The position numbers were made by a program, and so were the translations under genes. Shown here one piece after another: positions 27,598 to 36,459 of a stretch of DNA of 41,301 nucleotides. The notes under the pieces were generated by a model. The model made no database searches. It saw only the letters and a program-made list of their open reading frames with translations, and was not told where the DNA came from. Every line of letters begins with the position of its first letter. Position 1 is the first letter of the stretch. This DNA comes from Gammaproteobacteria bacterium RIFCSPHIGHO2_12_FULL_63_22. Its GTDB lineage: Bacteria; Pseudomonadota; Gammaproteobacteria; Xanthomonadales; Xanthomonadaceae. Location of the stretch: assembly GCA_001801685.1 (NCBI GenBank), contig MGYJ01000098.1, positions 1 to 41,301 of the forward strand. Direction: 5' to 3'.

Positions 27598-28114
27598 GCG
27601 ATTTCTCCATAACGGTTTCGTTCGTCATGGCGCTGTCTGCACCTTGAGGCGATAGTAAGTGGTCGCTAACCTTCAAGTCAAGCGAATATTTGTAGCAGTC
27701 GAGCTTGTAGCCCAGATATTCCATGATGCGGCAGGCACCGTTGTAGGGCGCAGCGGTCATCGTGATCTTCTCGGCCCCGCGCCGGCGCATCTCGGCTTCC
27801 ACGAAGCGGTAGAAGTGGATGGCGTTGCGGCCCTTGCGGTACTCGGGCAGCAAATACCATGTGTCCTCGGTCGCCAAGAGCTTCTGCGAGTGCATCGAGG
27901 CAACGAGGTACATGCCGCAGTGGCCGACCAGCTTCCCGTCGTCGCGTGCCGTGAATACCGTGTACATCGCGCCGTACTGCGCATAGCGATCGAACGATGG
28001 GGCGAAGATTTCCCCGGCGGCCGCCATCTCCGTTTCGGCCCAATGCAGTCGCGCATTCGCTATCATCCCGTCCCAGACCTCGGCCAGCGGTTCGATGGCG
28101 AAGGTCAGCGTCAT
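27566..28114 (-). CDS. GNAT-family acetyltransferase in late operon
   Basis: A 182-residue protein starting at 28114 (ATGA overlap with the propeller gene). The acetyl-CoA-binding region is visible as TARDDGKLVGHCGMYLV, a YLLPEYRKGRNAIHFYRFVEAEMRRRG helix (the R/Q-x-x-G-x-G/A-type loop) and the MTAAPYNGACRIMEYLGYK segment with the conserved terminal Tyr. Small GNAT enzymes occur between tail genes in many phages; the substrate is unknown. Its C-terminus overlaps the next gene by 32 bp in another frame. Confidence 0.8.
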   Translation of the reverse strand: MTLTFAIEPLAEVWDGMIANARLHWAETEMAAAGEIFAPSFDRYAQYGAMYTVFTARDDGKLVGHCGMYLVASMHSQKLLATEDTWYLLPEYRKGRNAIHFYRFVEAEMRRRGAEKITMTAAPYNGACRIMEYLGYKLDCYKYSLDLKVSDHLLSPQGADSAMTNETVMEKSHVCTGPAAAP

Positions 28115-29661
28115 GTCGGGCCGCCGACCTCGAATGTCATGTCGTTCGAGAGCCATTGCACTTGCAGCGTGCTGGTGGCCACCTTGATCTTGGGAGCGAT
28201 GCAGTTGCCGATATAGGCGGCCGGCGAGGTCCAGCGGCGCACGATCTCGATGGCCGATGCCCAGTAGGACAGATTCCAAAAGCTGATATCCCACACCGCG
28301 CCGGCCGCCGGCGTATAGGTGGCGCTGCCGCTGATCGTAAAATCGCGAAAGTCGACGTCGATGTCGGTCAGAAACGACAGGCTCCCGGTCACCGCCAGGA
28401 CCGGCCGATACAGCAGCACGCGCTTGGTCGAGCCGGTATTGCCGAAGTACGAAAACGCCCCTTTGCCGTAGGCCACGATGTCGCTCGTGCCGTCGATAAA
28501 GCCTGTCCATGCCTTGACCACCTTTGTGCTCGTCGCGAAGTACAGTTCGCCATTGAAGACGGCAAAAGTCTCGGCATCCCAATCGGTGAACTTGCACCAG
28601 GCTTTCGTGATCGTGTTCATCACATACTGGCCAACGCTAGGGATATTGAACAGCACGGCAGATTCCGCCGGGTAGACGGTCATTTCCCAGCCGAAGGTCG
28701 ACCCGTATGTCACCGCAGATTCAACAAATGCGCTCTCAATCTTGTTCGTCATCGCCGAATTGCGGTCCACGGAAGCGGATTCCAATGCCTTCGCCAGCGG
28801 AAACACGCCGCCTTCGGTAATCAAGATCAGGTCGCCACCAAGCTTGCCCATGCAGCGCCGTCCCAGCGGACGGCCCAGGTCAAATACGCCCGCCAGTGCC
28901 CAGGTACTGCCCGACGATGGATTCGTGCCCTTGTAGACGATGATTTCGCCCTGCGAAGTGGCGAGGACGACGGCATCATCAGCCCCGTCGCCGCCATCGA
29001 AGGTCCAGGTCGCCCCGGCCACAAGGTAGCCGCCCTTCTTGGCGACGCCATCAAGCGGGAATTCCGTCAGGGCCCCGCCGACCGCGCCGGCCGCCAGATA
29101 CCAGAACGACAGCGAATCCTTCTCGATGAAGAACAACCGTCCCTTCGACAGGAAAGCGCTGATAATCTTGGTTGTCGTTAGGCCGGTCAGGGCGGGACTT
29201 GACGCCGCATCGACCGATACCCAGGTCGTGCCGTTGTAGTAGAGCGGCTTGTCGGTGCCGTTGCACAGGATCAGGTAATTGTCGGTGCCGTTGCCGGCGT
29301 TGAGCCATTGGCATTGCGCGTTCGTCACGGTGGCGACCGAAGCGCCCACCGCTCCCGCCGTCGTCACGTCATAAACGGCGGTGGCGTTGACGGCAAACAT
29401 CTTGTTCGTACCGTCGAGCGCGTTGTACACGGCCAGCGTCTTCGGCGCGCCGGTGATCCCGGTCACGTGGTTGGCATAGCCGCCGCGAATTTCGACGTAG
29501 GAGGTGCGCGGGAACCAGTTCTCAAGCGTGATCGCATCGGTTGGCTTCATCGCCGCCAGGGCGTCGCGCGCATTCCATCCGCCAATCGGCGCCGGATAGG
29601 AAACGCTCTGGCAGACTTGGGCCTTGGGGGCGGTCTTGCGGCGGGCGGGCGTGCGCATCAT
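28111..29661 (-). CDS. Propeller-like tail/connector protein
   Basis: A 516-residue protein starting at the ATG at 29661 (ATGA overlap). It is strongly beta-stranded with propeller-like repeats (PLYYNGTTWVSVDA, GELYFATSTKVV, GEIIVYKG), an N-terminal YPAPIGGWNARDALAAMKPTDAITLENWFPR motif common to podoviral tail-hub or stabilisation proteins, and a fibre-like C-terminus. It is comparable to tail tubular B or gp10-type proteins, but the exact family cannot be named with certainty. Confidence 0.65.
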   Translation of the reverse strand: MMRTPARRKTAPKAQVCQSVSYPAPIGGWNARDALAAMKPTDAITLENWFPRTSYVEIRGGYANHVTGITGAPKTLAVYNALDGTNKMFAVNATAVYDVTTAGAVGASVATVTNAQCQWLNAGNGTDNYLILCNGTDKPLYYNGTTWVSVDAASSPALTGLTTTKIISAFLSKGRLFFIEKDSLSFWYLAAGAVGGALTEFPLDGVAKKGGYLVAGATWTFDGGDGADDAVVLATSQGEIIVYKGTNPSSGSTWALAGVFDLGRPLGRRCMGKLGGDLILITEGGVFPLAKALESASVDRNSAMTNKIESAFVESAVTYGSTFGWEMTVYPAESAVLFNIPSVGQYVMNTITKAWCKFTDWDAETFAVFNGELYFATSTKVVKAWTGFIDGTSDIVAYGKGAFSYFGNTGSTKRVLLYRPVLAVTGSLSFLTDIDVDFRDFTISGSATYTPAAGAVWDISFWNLSYWASAIEIVRRWTSPAAYIGNCIAPKIKVATSTLQVQWLSNDMTFEVGGPT

Positions 29662-30365
29662 TGCATCCAATCGCCTTGCGGCACGACGATACCCGGCGAG
29701 GGTCCTCGGCTACCACCGGCCATCGAGAAGGCTTTCTTCAGCCCGTTGTGTCCGATCGCCTTCTTAACCTGACCCTCGTAGGTGGCGAAGTCCTCGGCGT
29801 ACTCGAGGCCCTTTTCCTTCTTCCAGCGCCAGCGCAGTCCCATCAGCAGCAGCGATTCCGGCAGCAGAAGCGTGTCGGTATCGAGCGTGAAGAACTGTTT
29901 GTAGGTCGTGCCGTCCGCGCCGAGAATCCAGTTCTTGCTGATGTACTCGAAGGCCCAGGTATGCCCGGCCGTCGGCACCGGATTGGCGATCAGCCGGCCG
30001 CCGCGAATCCGCGCTTGGTACCGAGGCCCTGAGAGTGACACTGCCTTGACCGCTTGCCATTCCTGGCCGTCCAGCACGAATACCGGCAGGCGCAGCGTGC
30101 GGTCCCAGAAGCTGTCGACCTTGAAGTGGTCGAAGCCATTGCTGGCAATCGTGGCAATCGCCCCCTGGTCCTCCGTCGCCAAGCTCGTATGCGTGGCCTC
30201 GTAGGTCAGTTCCTGCCAATCGCCGCGAGAGGCAAGATCGATGCCCTCTTCTTCGAGTAAGCCGACAATCTGGCGCACCTGATCGTCTGTCGAGCCGTAG
30301 GCCGTGGCCGGGACGTCCAGGTTCGTGCGCCGGCAGAACAGTTGCACGACAGAGAGCATTGTCAT
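29658..30365 (-). CDS. Tail adaptor protein
   Basis: A 235-residue helical protein. The IDLASRGDWQELTYEATHTSLATEDQGAIATIASNGFDHFKVDSFWDRTLRLPV core and QVKKAIGHNGLKK near the C-terminus are typical of tail tubular A/adaptor proteins that join portal and tail in podoviruses. It is followed at once by the propeller-like tail protein, the usual order. Specific family uncertain. Confidence 0.6.
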   Translation of the reverse strand: MTMLSVVQLFCRRTNLDVPATAYGSTDDQVRQIVGLLEEEGIDLASRGDWQELTYEATHTSLATEDQGAIATIASNGFDHFKVDSFWDRTLRLPVFVLDGQEWQAVKAVSLSGPRYQARIRGGRLIANPVPTAGHTWAFEYISKNWILGADGTTYKQFFTLDTDTLLLPESLLLMGLRWRWKKEKGLEYAEDFATYEGQVKKAIGHNGLKKAFSMAGGSRGPSPGIVVPQGDWMQ

Positions 30366-30371
30366 GGCGAC

Positions 30372-31079
30372 TTACTCCGGGTCCGCTGCGCGGTGGCGCA
30401 CGCGCTTGCCGGCGGCAGGCTCCGGGTCGGGGAGGATGTCGGCCGCGCTCAGGCTATCGGGCTCAACCAGCGCTAGCGCCGGCCCCTGCGCACCGACCTG
30501 GGCACCGAGCTTGGCGACCTGATCCGTCAGCGTCGCCACCTGCATTTCCAGATTGACATTAGCCTTGCGAAGTTCGGTGACCTCCAGCGTCAGCGGGCCG
30601 TGATCCTTGACCGATTGCAGCCATGCCTGCGCCTTGCTGCGCAGATCGATCCCGCCCATGCCGATGCGGCGCAGTCCTTCGTCGTTGGTGCCGGCCAGGT
30701 CTTCAACGGTCAGGCAGTTCATGCGGATGAGCATTTCCTGCTGCGCCGGCGAGATAACCCCCCATCCCTTGATTGGCGTGCCGTTGAGCGGCATTTCCTG
30801 GCCATTCTGCCAGCGGCGATAGGCTTCGCGCCACTGCTCCAGCCAGCGTTCCGGAGTGCGGCCGGCGCCGACATCGCTTTCAACCTGGGTGAACCAGCTT
30901 TCCGCCTTGGCACGGTAGCAGTCCTTGCTGTAGGCCGGCGTGACATTGACATAGTCGATATCGCGGGCGACATAGCGACCCTCGCGCAGGCTGGCGGCCT
31001 TGTCCTCGACAGCGATGCGTTCGAAGAAGACATGGGCAGGGCGCTCTTCGCGCGACGAGGCAAGTTCAGCAGCAGACAT
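30372..31079 (-). CDS. Hypothetical virion protein with C-terminal coiled coil
   Basis: A 235-residue protein with AAGGAG before the ATG. The N-terminal part (HVFFERIAVEDKAASLREGRYVARDIDYVNVTPAYSKDC ... WREAYRRWQNGQEMPLNGTPIKGW) is a phage domain I know by pattern from structural gene clusters. Residues about 165-200 form a coiled coil (LTLEVTELRKANVNLEMQVATLTDQVAKLG). Exact role in the virion unknown. Confidence 0.65.
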   Translation of the reverse strand: MSAAELASSREERPAHVFFERIAVEDKAASLREGRYVARDIDYVNVTPAYSKDCYRAKAESWFTQVESDVGAGRTPERWLEQWREAYRRWQNGQEMPLNGTPIKGWGVISPAQQEMLIRMNCLTVEDLAGTNDEGLRRIGMGGIDLRSKAQAWLQSVKDHGPLTLEVTELRKANVNLEMQVATLTDQVAKLGAQVGAQGPALALVEPDSLSAADILPDPEPAAGKRVRHRAADPE

Positions 31080-33195
31080 TCGATTCTCCTTGAGGTTGAT
31101 TCATGCAGTGGGCAATGTGCGGCAAGAGGCCGTCGCCGGCCACGGTAATCACCACGTCCGCTTGGACGAGTTGCTGCGCCAGCGTCTGGAATTGCTGCGC
31201 CTGCATCACCATCCAGGGTGCCGCCTTGAAGGATCGTCCGTTGACAGAGACATCCATCACGGTATCGGCATCGTTGCCAGGCTGTGCGTAGGCGTGGTGC
31301 GCCTCGTCGTAGCTGGAATCGAAGCCGTGCAGGTGGATTGCCCTGAATCCCAGCACGTAGGCCAGCGCCATCGCGGCCAGCCCGACCGTCGTACCAGAAC
31401 TGATGAGCGTAGCCTGCCGGTCGGACGGCAATATCTCGCCGATACCCGGCGTGTTCATGTGAAAAACGCCAACCAGAAATTTGCTGGCGGCATCAAACAC
31501 CTCCGGCGCGCATTGCGATGCCAACAGGTATTCATACGCCAGAGCATTACGGACGAATTCGGCATTCTCCGGTCGAGCGTCGATGATGACCTGAATCTGC
31601 GGAATGATGCCCTCTTCGTTGAGGAATCGCGCGGCCCCGTTGAGGGCGAATACGGTCTGACCCTCGGCGGCCCGTCGCTTGATCTCTGGCAAGGTGCGGA
31701 GCAGCGACGGGCCGCCGCCGACGATGACGGCTTGCCCATCGTGCGCCGGCAGTGGCTCTATCCATGGGTAATCTCGAGCAATGGCCGCGCGGATGTTGTC
31801 GGCAATGACCTCGCTTGTCGTGTTGGCGATCGCTTCCAGTTCCGCGTTGCCGCTGCCCCCGACACGCCACACATCCGCCACCCAGGACACGGGGCAATTG
31901 TCAGGCTTCGGCTGGCCATGGAAACAGACGACGCGAGCCCCGGCGGGCGGGTAAGGATGGCAGTCAGCCTTGAACGAGGCGAACTGTCCCGGCAACAGGT
32001 CTTGCAGAATGCCGACCTCCTTGGCGAAGCGGCCCTGGTCCAGTCTGTTGAGCCACCACAGATCGCCCATCGGATGGCGCGGCTTGCCCTCGGCAACCCA
32101 TTCTTCCCAGATCGAACTGGCAAACGCGCCGGCCTGCCAGGTGATGACCGCCGGTCCAATCTGCTGCGGATGGTAGAAATCTCGAAGCGTGGCGAACTGC
32201 CCACGGTAGCGCACCAGATCATCCAACGGGCCGAGCACTAGCGTGTCCAGGTCCATGAAGATGACCCGCTCACCGTCCCGGAACAGGCCCCGCTTGAACA
32301 GGTAGAGCTTGCCCCACCACGTTTCCAGATCGGCCGGCAAGGGCAGCACTTCGATCTCAGGATCGAGGCCCATCGCATCGTCGGTCAGGCAAACGAATCG
32401 GCCCGGGTAGCCGTCGGATAGATTGCGGGCGATCATGTCTCGCAGCACGTTAACGTATTCGGCACCATAGGCCGTACCCGCTTTGAGGCAGACGAAAGTG
32501 ACGGGCTGATCCACCATGGCTTCCGCGCCTTCCCATTTCGAGAAATACAGGCCCATATTTCTCCGGAAGGCATCGTCGCCCCAGGCAATCGTCGCGCCGC
32601 TTTTCGGGTGGATGACCTTCAGGTCGTCCCGATGCACGAAAACAGCGCCGGCCCGGTGCAGTCGCCAGATGAAATCTCGATCTTCGTAGCCCGCGCCAGA
32701 TCGGTAGGCATCGTCGAAGCCGCCGGCCTTGTCCCAGAGTTCCCGGTGCAGCGCCGCGCAGAAGGCGATACCGGTGCCACGCGGGCAAGTCGGGACGCTG
32801 ACCGTGCTGTGGCAATGCCACTTGCCTTCCTCTGGGCACCACGCCGAGGCAAGGACATAGCCGCCCGGGCCTAGCACCTCGAGTTGTATCGCCATCTGCT
32901 GCAGCACGGGCTCGACATGCAATATCTCGGCGCAACTCAGAACCAGGATGTCACCGGTGGCCGCCGCCACGCCGGCATTCCATGCGGCCGTGGGGCACAT
33001 GGGCTTGTTCTTGGTTGGCAAGCGCACGACCTTGATGGTGAGGCCAACATCCGGAACGTGGAAGGGCACCGGGTTTCCATCATCCACCACAACCACTTCC
33101 AGGTTCATCCCCTGGTATTGCGTGGCCAACAGCGACAGCGCGCGGTCGGTGGCTTCCTGGCGGTCCCAATACGGCAGGATAAGGCTCAGTTTCAT
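31066..33195 (-). CDS. Three-domain glycosyltransferase
   Basis: A 709-residue protein starting at 33195 (ATGA overlap with the ketoisomerase). Residues 1-230 form a GT2-like domain (MKLSLILPYWDRQEATDRALSLL, then VVVDDGN). Residues about 260-480 form a second transferase-like domain with the DxD motif MDLDT. The C-terminal part (VIVGGGPSLLRTLPEIKRRAAEG...NGAARFL) matches DUF115, a 6-hydroxymethyl-pterin pyrophosphokinase-like Rossmann domain often fused to glycosyltransferases. It would add or modify sugars on the virion or host surface. A rare multi-domain fusion for a small phage. Confidence 0.8.
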   Translation of the reverse strand: MKLSLILPYWDRQEATDRALSLLATQYQGMNLEVVVVDDGNPVPFHVPDVGLTIKVVRLPTKNKPMCPTAAWNAGVAAATGDILVLSCAEILHVEPVLQQMAIQLEVLGPGGYVLASAWCPEEGKWHCHSTVSVPTCPRGTGIAFCAALHRELWDKAGGFDDAYRSGAGYEDRDFIWRLHRAGAVFVHRDDLKVIHPKSGATIAWGDDAFRRNMGLYFSKWEGAEAMVDQPVTFVCLKAGTAYGAEYVNVLRDMIARNLSDGYPGRFVCLTDDAMGLDPEIEVLPLPADLETWWGKLYLFKRGLFRDGERVIFMDLDTLVLGPLDDLVRYRGQFATLRDFYHPQQIGPAVITWQAGAFASSIWEEWVAEGKPRHPMGDLWWLNRLDQGRFAKEVGILQDLLPGQFASFKADCHPYPPAGARVVCFHGQPKPDNCPVSWVADVWRVGGSGNAELEAIANTTSEVIADNIRAAIARDYPWIEPLPAHDGQAVIVGGGPSLLRTLPEIKRRAAEGQTVFALNGAARFLNEEGIIPQIQVIIDARPENAEFVRNALAYEYLLASQCAPEVFDAASKFLVGVFHMNTPGIGEILPSDRQATLISSGTTVGLAAMALAYVLGFRAIHLHGFDSSYDEAHHAYAQPGNDADTVMDVSVNGRSFKAAPWMVMQAQQFQTLAQQLVQADVVITVAGDGLLPHIAHCMNQPQGESNVCC

Positions 33196-33566
33196 AGCGC
33201 CCTTTTGAATTCGATGAAGTCGCGGATACAGTCGCTCTCGTCGTGTTCCAGCGAGGCCAGCACCAGGCAAACGGCGTCCGGCGTGAATGTCGACAGTTCC
33301 AGCCACTGGTACGGCTCAATCAGCAGGCCGACGGTTGGATCGGAAAGATTGAATTCGTGATAACCGCTCATCGAACGCATGGTGACCTTGAACGAGCCAT
33401 GTGCCGCGACCATGATTCGGCGAAGTTCCTTGTGGGCATGTCCACCGCGTGTTTCATCAGGATTGATGTGATGCAGAAAATAGACGCGCTTGATGTCGAA
33501 CGGGAGCCGCTCGATCACGGTCAAACTGCCACGATGGTCGGTCAGGGTTTTGAGATTCTGGATCAT
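33192..33566 (-). CDS. Sugar 3,4-ketoisomerase, FdtA/QdtA type
   Basis: A 124-residue cupin of the WxcM-like/FdtA family: LTVIERLPFDIKRVYFLHHINPDETRGGHAHKELRRIMVAAHGSFKV and YHEFNLSDPTVGLLIEPYQWLELSTFTPDAVCLVLAS carry the His/Glu pattern of the active-site cupin. In bacteria it isomerises dTDP-6-deoxy-4-keto-hexose at C3/C4 during synthesis of unusual sugars. It is paired with the glycosyltransferase, giving a small sugar-modifying operon inside the late genes. Confidence 0.85.
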   Translation of the reverse strand: MIQNLKTLTDHRGSLTVIERLPFDIKRVYFLHHINPDETRGGHAHKELRRIMVAAHGSFKVTMRSMSGYHEFNLSDPTVGLLIEPYQWLELSTFTPDAVCLVLASLEHDESDCIRDFIEFKRAL

Positions 33567-33573
33567 GGGTAGT

Positions 33574-33608
33574 GCCCGCCTCCACCACAACCAAGGGAGG
33601 AGGCGGGC
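33574..33608 (-). terminator. Stem-loop between capsid decoration gene and sugar genes
   Basis: A perfect 10-bp stem, GCCCGCCTCC (33574-33583) and GGAGGCGGGC (33599-33608), with a 15-nt loop. On the minus strand it ends the preceding transcript section. It lacks a long T-run, so it is more likely a partial terminator or processing site that lowers transcription of the sugar genes relative to the capsid genes. Confidence 0.5.
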
Positions 33609-33616
33609 GATCACGG

Positions 33617-34114
33617 TTAGGTAATCTGGCTCTGAAGGTGGGGACGGTTGATTGTCACCACGACTGTCGAAGTCGTTGTCACCACGGTCGTCAGGTTGGC
33701 TGATCGTGCGCCGACAACCTGCAAACCGGCGGATGCGATGACCTTGACCCGGCCCGCCGTCGCCGAAATGAATAGCGTCACCTGCGGGCTGACCGCTACC
33801 GTGGTCTTTTTCAGCACGGCGTTACCGCTGATCTGATACCAGCCATATTCCGACGCGACCGTGGCCGCCATTGATACCGCCACCGGGCAGGCTTGCACCG
33901 TGGTGGCGGTGACCAGAGCGGTCTGGTAGGTCGTGGCGTTGTACTTCACCAACGAACCAACTTCTGTCGACGCGACGCCGAGCAGATAGATGAACTCGCC
34001 CTCGCCATAGGTTGGGTCAGTGGCGCGGACGATCGTTCCCAGGGCATGGGTCTGAGTGGTGCTGTTGTTGGCGATGGGCTGCGCACCAGCGATGCTATGG
34101 ACTGCATACGTCAT
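33617..34114 (-). CDS. Head decoration/minor capsid protein
   Basis: A 165-residue, almost entirely beta-stranded protein (GTIVRATDPTYGEGEFIYLLGVASTEVGSLVKYNATTYQTALVTATT...) with Thr/Val repeats near the C-terminus (NLTTVVTTTSTVVVTINRPH). Its position directly downstream of the major capsid gene, its size and its composition fit a capsid decoration protein. GGAG precedes the ATG. Confidence 0.65.
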   Translation of the reverse strand: MTYAVHSIAGAQPIANNSTTQTHALGTIVRATDPTYGEGEFIYLLGVASTEVGSLVKYNATTYQTALVTATTVQACPVAVSMAATVASEYGWYQISGNAVLKKTTVAVSPQVTLFISATAGRVKVIASAGLQVVGARSANLTTVVTTTSTVVVTINRPHLQSQIT

Positions 34115-34144
34115 GATGATTCTCCTTGTCTGGGTGGTCGCCGC

Positions 34145-35107
34145 TTACGCGACGATGACGCCCTGCTGGTGGCGGTTGGACAGCGTGAGGTTGCCCATCC
34201 AGAGGATCGGAATCACCGAGCCGTCCTGGTTGATCGGGCGCATCTCGTCCATGATTTCGAGGTCCGCGTCCTGATGCACGACCAACTCCAGATAGTTCGT
34301 GTTCAGGAAATAGGCATGGCTCGACGGAATGCCGCTGTTACCGTCGAACTCAACATCGGCCGTCTTGTACTTCAGCGAGACGATGCCCGCATCGGCCTTC
34401 TGCGAATCCATGTAACGCTTGAGCGACACCTGGCTAGCCTCAAAATACTGGTAGTAGGTATTGTCCATGACGATCAGGTCGGGTCGGTCGTCGCTGCCAC
34501 GGTCGAGATTCAGCCACAGCGGCAGCATCATGGAATTTTCGATGGTGCTGGCCGAGGCGGTAACGCTGTTGGCCGAGCAGTCGAAAATCTGGTTCTTCCA
34601 GAACGTGTAGGTGCCGGAAACGATGCCGCCAACCGTGCCTGTGCCGTCGTCTGACACCAGCGCTTGCAGACCGTTGATCTGGTTGCTGGCCGTGCCGTTC
34701 GAGTACAGGTCGGACGAGAAGTTGTTGTTGAATGTGCGCAGCGCGTTCTTGATGCGCGACTTGGCCAGATTGACGATGCGCGAGTCGCCGGAGTTGATGC
34801 GCAGATCGCGGCCGGAGGCAACGACGTTGATGGCGATCTGGCGCCACTGGTACTCGGCCGCGCTGATGACGTCGGACTGCGCGATGTTGAGTAAGTCCCA
34901 GTCGCTGTAGCGCTGGTAGGTGCTGTTGGTCGTGTAGTCGAGCGGACAGGCAATGGTGAGGCCGCCGTCTTCCTTGCGGTAGTTGCCGCGCTTGTAGATG
35001 CGGCGCAACAGGGCGTTTCGGTTCGAAACGTTGTCCTTGATTTCCTTGCGGTGCTTGCGGAAGGTGGTCGACACCAATTCCGTGAAGGTGCTGTTCGGGC
35101 TGGCCAT
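34145..35107 (-). CDS. Major capsid protein
   Basis: A 320-residue coat protein with AGGAG before the ATG. The N-terminal arm (SPNSTFTELVSTTFRKHRKEIKDNVSNRNALLRRIYKRGNYRKEDGG) and the core (RWRQIAINVVASGRDLRINSG, SRIVNLAKSRIKNALRTFNNNFSSDLYSNGTASNQINGLQALVS, DRPDLIVMDNTYYQYFEAS, VSLKYKTADVEFDGNSGIPSSHAYFLNT, LTLSNRHQQGVIVA) are typical of HK97-fold major capsid proteins of podoviruses. The scaffold gene lies immediately upstream, the standard order. Confidence 0.92.
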   Translation of the reverse strand: MASPNSTFTELVSTTFRKHRKEIKDNVSNRNALLRRIYKRGNYRKEDGGLTIACPLDYTTNSTYQRYSDWDLLNIAQSDVISAAEYQWRQIAINVVASGRDLRINSGDSRIVNLAKSRIKNALRTFNNNFSSDLYSNGTASNQINGLQALVSDDGTGTVGGIVSGTYTFWKNQIFDCSANSVTASASTIENSMMLPLWLNLDRGSDDRPDLIVMDNTYYQYFEASQVSLKRYMDSQKADAGIVSLKYKTADVEFDGNSGIPSSHAYFLNTNYLELVVHQDADLEIMDEMRPINQDGSVIPILWMGNLTLSNRHQQGVIVA

Positions 35108-35124
35108 GATGGGCTCCTATGAAG

Positions 35125-36210
35125 TCAATGGGTGCGTGCTTTGATCTCGCGCAGTGTTTCGCGCAACGATCCTTCCATGTCTTTCATCGATCCTTTCGGC
35201 TCTGTGGGAGTCCTCCGGGTGTCACGATTCCTGACGGTGTTGCTGCTTGCTGCCTTGGCCGCCGAGACCTCCTGTTCTGCCTTCGTGCGGGCGGCCTGAG
35301 CGGCTTCTTCTTGAAGCCGAGCGGTCTCCTTGGCACGGGTGACAGGATTGGCCCAAACGGCCCGATCGTAGGCGTCCTTGAGATCGAGCCCCTGGTGGAG
35401 GAACGCGATAATCTCGTTGGATACCTCGTCGAAATAGGTGTGCGATGCGTCGGCGGCGAAGGCTTCGACATCGCGCGAAACTCGGGTCTTGGCCTCGTTG
35501 AACGCGGCCTGCTGGCCGGCGGTCAGGTGGGCCTTGACGCCGTTCAATTCGTCTTGCAGCGCCTTGATGGCGGGGTCGACTTGCTGTTGGCCGTCCGGCT
35601 GTACGGTCGAGAGGTCGACGCCGTACTGCTGCGCCAGCGTGCCGAAATAGGCGGCTTTGGCTGCGGCATCCCCATTCGACAGCTTGTAGTGGGCGTTCAG
35701 CAGGAACTGCACGGCGCGCGGCTCGTCGACGCCCTGGGCCTGAAGCATCGGCCGGTAGGGCGTCATGATGTCGCGCATGGTGCGCCCCAGGTTGGCGTCG
35801 CCGCGATCCTTCTCCAGGCCGTCGCGCATCTGGCCTTCGCGCTGCTCGATGTACTCTTGGACGTCGGCCGGCAGCGTGGCGAACTTCTCGTGCATCTCCT
35901 TCTTCCACGACTGCGGGGCGGCGCGCACGGTCGGGGCGTCTGCATCTTCCGGTTTCGTTGTGCCGGCAGGGTCGTCGGCGGCCTTGGCCCCGGCCGGCCC
36001 GGGGTCGCTGTCGCCAGCGAGGGGGCCTTCGTCCGGTGGCGCATCGTCGCCCCCGAACAAGTCGGCCGAGATTGAATCGACGGCGCCGACCATGTCAAAG
36101 GATGGTTCCCCGCCACCGGTGCCGGGATCGCCCCCACCGCCGAGCGATGCCCCCTCATCACCTTCGGGAGCTTGGAGGCGAGCAAACAGGCGGCGCAGGG
36201 TCATCGACAT
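35125..36210 (-). CDS. Scaffolding protein
   Basis: A 361-residue highly charged protein. Residues 1-90 are a low-complexity Gly/Asp/Pro-rich segment; the rest is helical (WKKEMHEKFATLPADVQEYIEQREGQMRDGLEKDR, FLLNAHYKLSNGDAAAKAAYF, then a coiled region and a basic tail RRTPTEPKGSMKDMEGSLRETLREIKARTH). This organisation and the position between portal and coat genes match phage scaffolding proteins that guide capsid assembly and then leave. Confidence 0.8.
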   Translation of the reverse strand: MSMTLRRLFARLQAPEGDEGASLGGGGDPGTGGGEPSFDMVGAVDSISADLFGGDDAPPDEGPLAGDSDPGPAGAKAADDPAGTTKPEDADAPTVRAAPQSWKKEMHEKFATLPADVQEYIEQREGQMRDGLEKDRGDANLGRTMRDIMTPYRPMLQAQGVDEPRAVQFLLNAHYKLSNGDAAAKAAYFGTLAQQYGVDLSTVQPDGQQQVDPAIKALQDELNGVKAHLTAGQQAAFNEAKTRVSRDVEAFAADASHTYFDEVSNEIIAFLHQGLDLKDAYDRAVWANPVTRAKETARLQEEAAQAARTKAEQEVSAAKAASSNTVRNRDTRRTPTEPKGSMKDMEGSLRETLREIKARTH

Positions 36211-36220
36211 GGGGCGGTCC

Positions 36221-36448
36221 TCAAAGGGTTTTCAGGGCAAGCAGGATGGCGGCGGCTTGCGTGGCCGCGCTGTCGCTGCTGGTGGTACGAATCCATCCGG
36301 CTTTCCCGGCGTAGGGAGCCGTGACGCCAACGACGTAGAATTCGTCGACGCTGGCGCTGACGGCCGCCTTGCGCTGGATGTTGGCGACGTTCGTGGTACT
36401 GGCGGAATCCATCTGGGCTTGGATGTCGGCAACGGCTGGAATGGTCAT
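36221..36448 (-). CDS. Small hypothetical head protein, 75 aa
   Basis: A 75-residue protein (TIPAVADIQAQMDSASTTNVANIQRKAAVSASVDEFYVV...) located between the FmdB-like gene and the scaffold gene. Mixed alpha/beta with a C-terminal helix (AATQAAAILLALKTL). No family recognised. Its place in the head cluster suggests a head assembly accessory protein. GGAG precedes the start. Confidence 0.6.
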   Translation of the reverse strand: MTIPAVADIQAQMDSASTTNVANIQRKAAVSASVDEFYVVGVTAPYAGKAGWIRTTSSDSAATQAAAILLALKTL

Positions 36449-36459
36449 GGCATGGGCTC

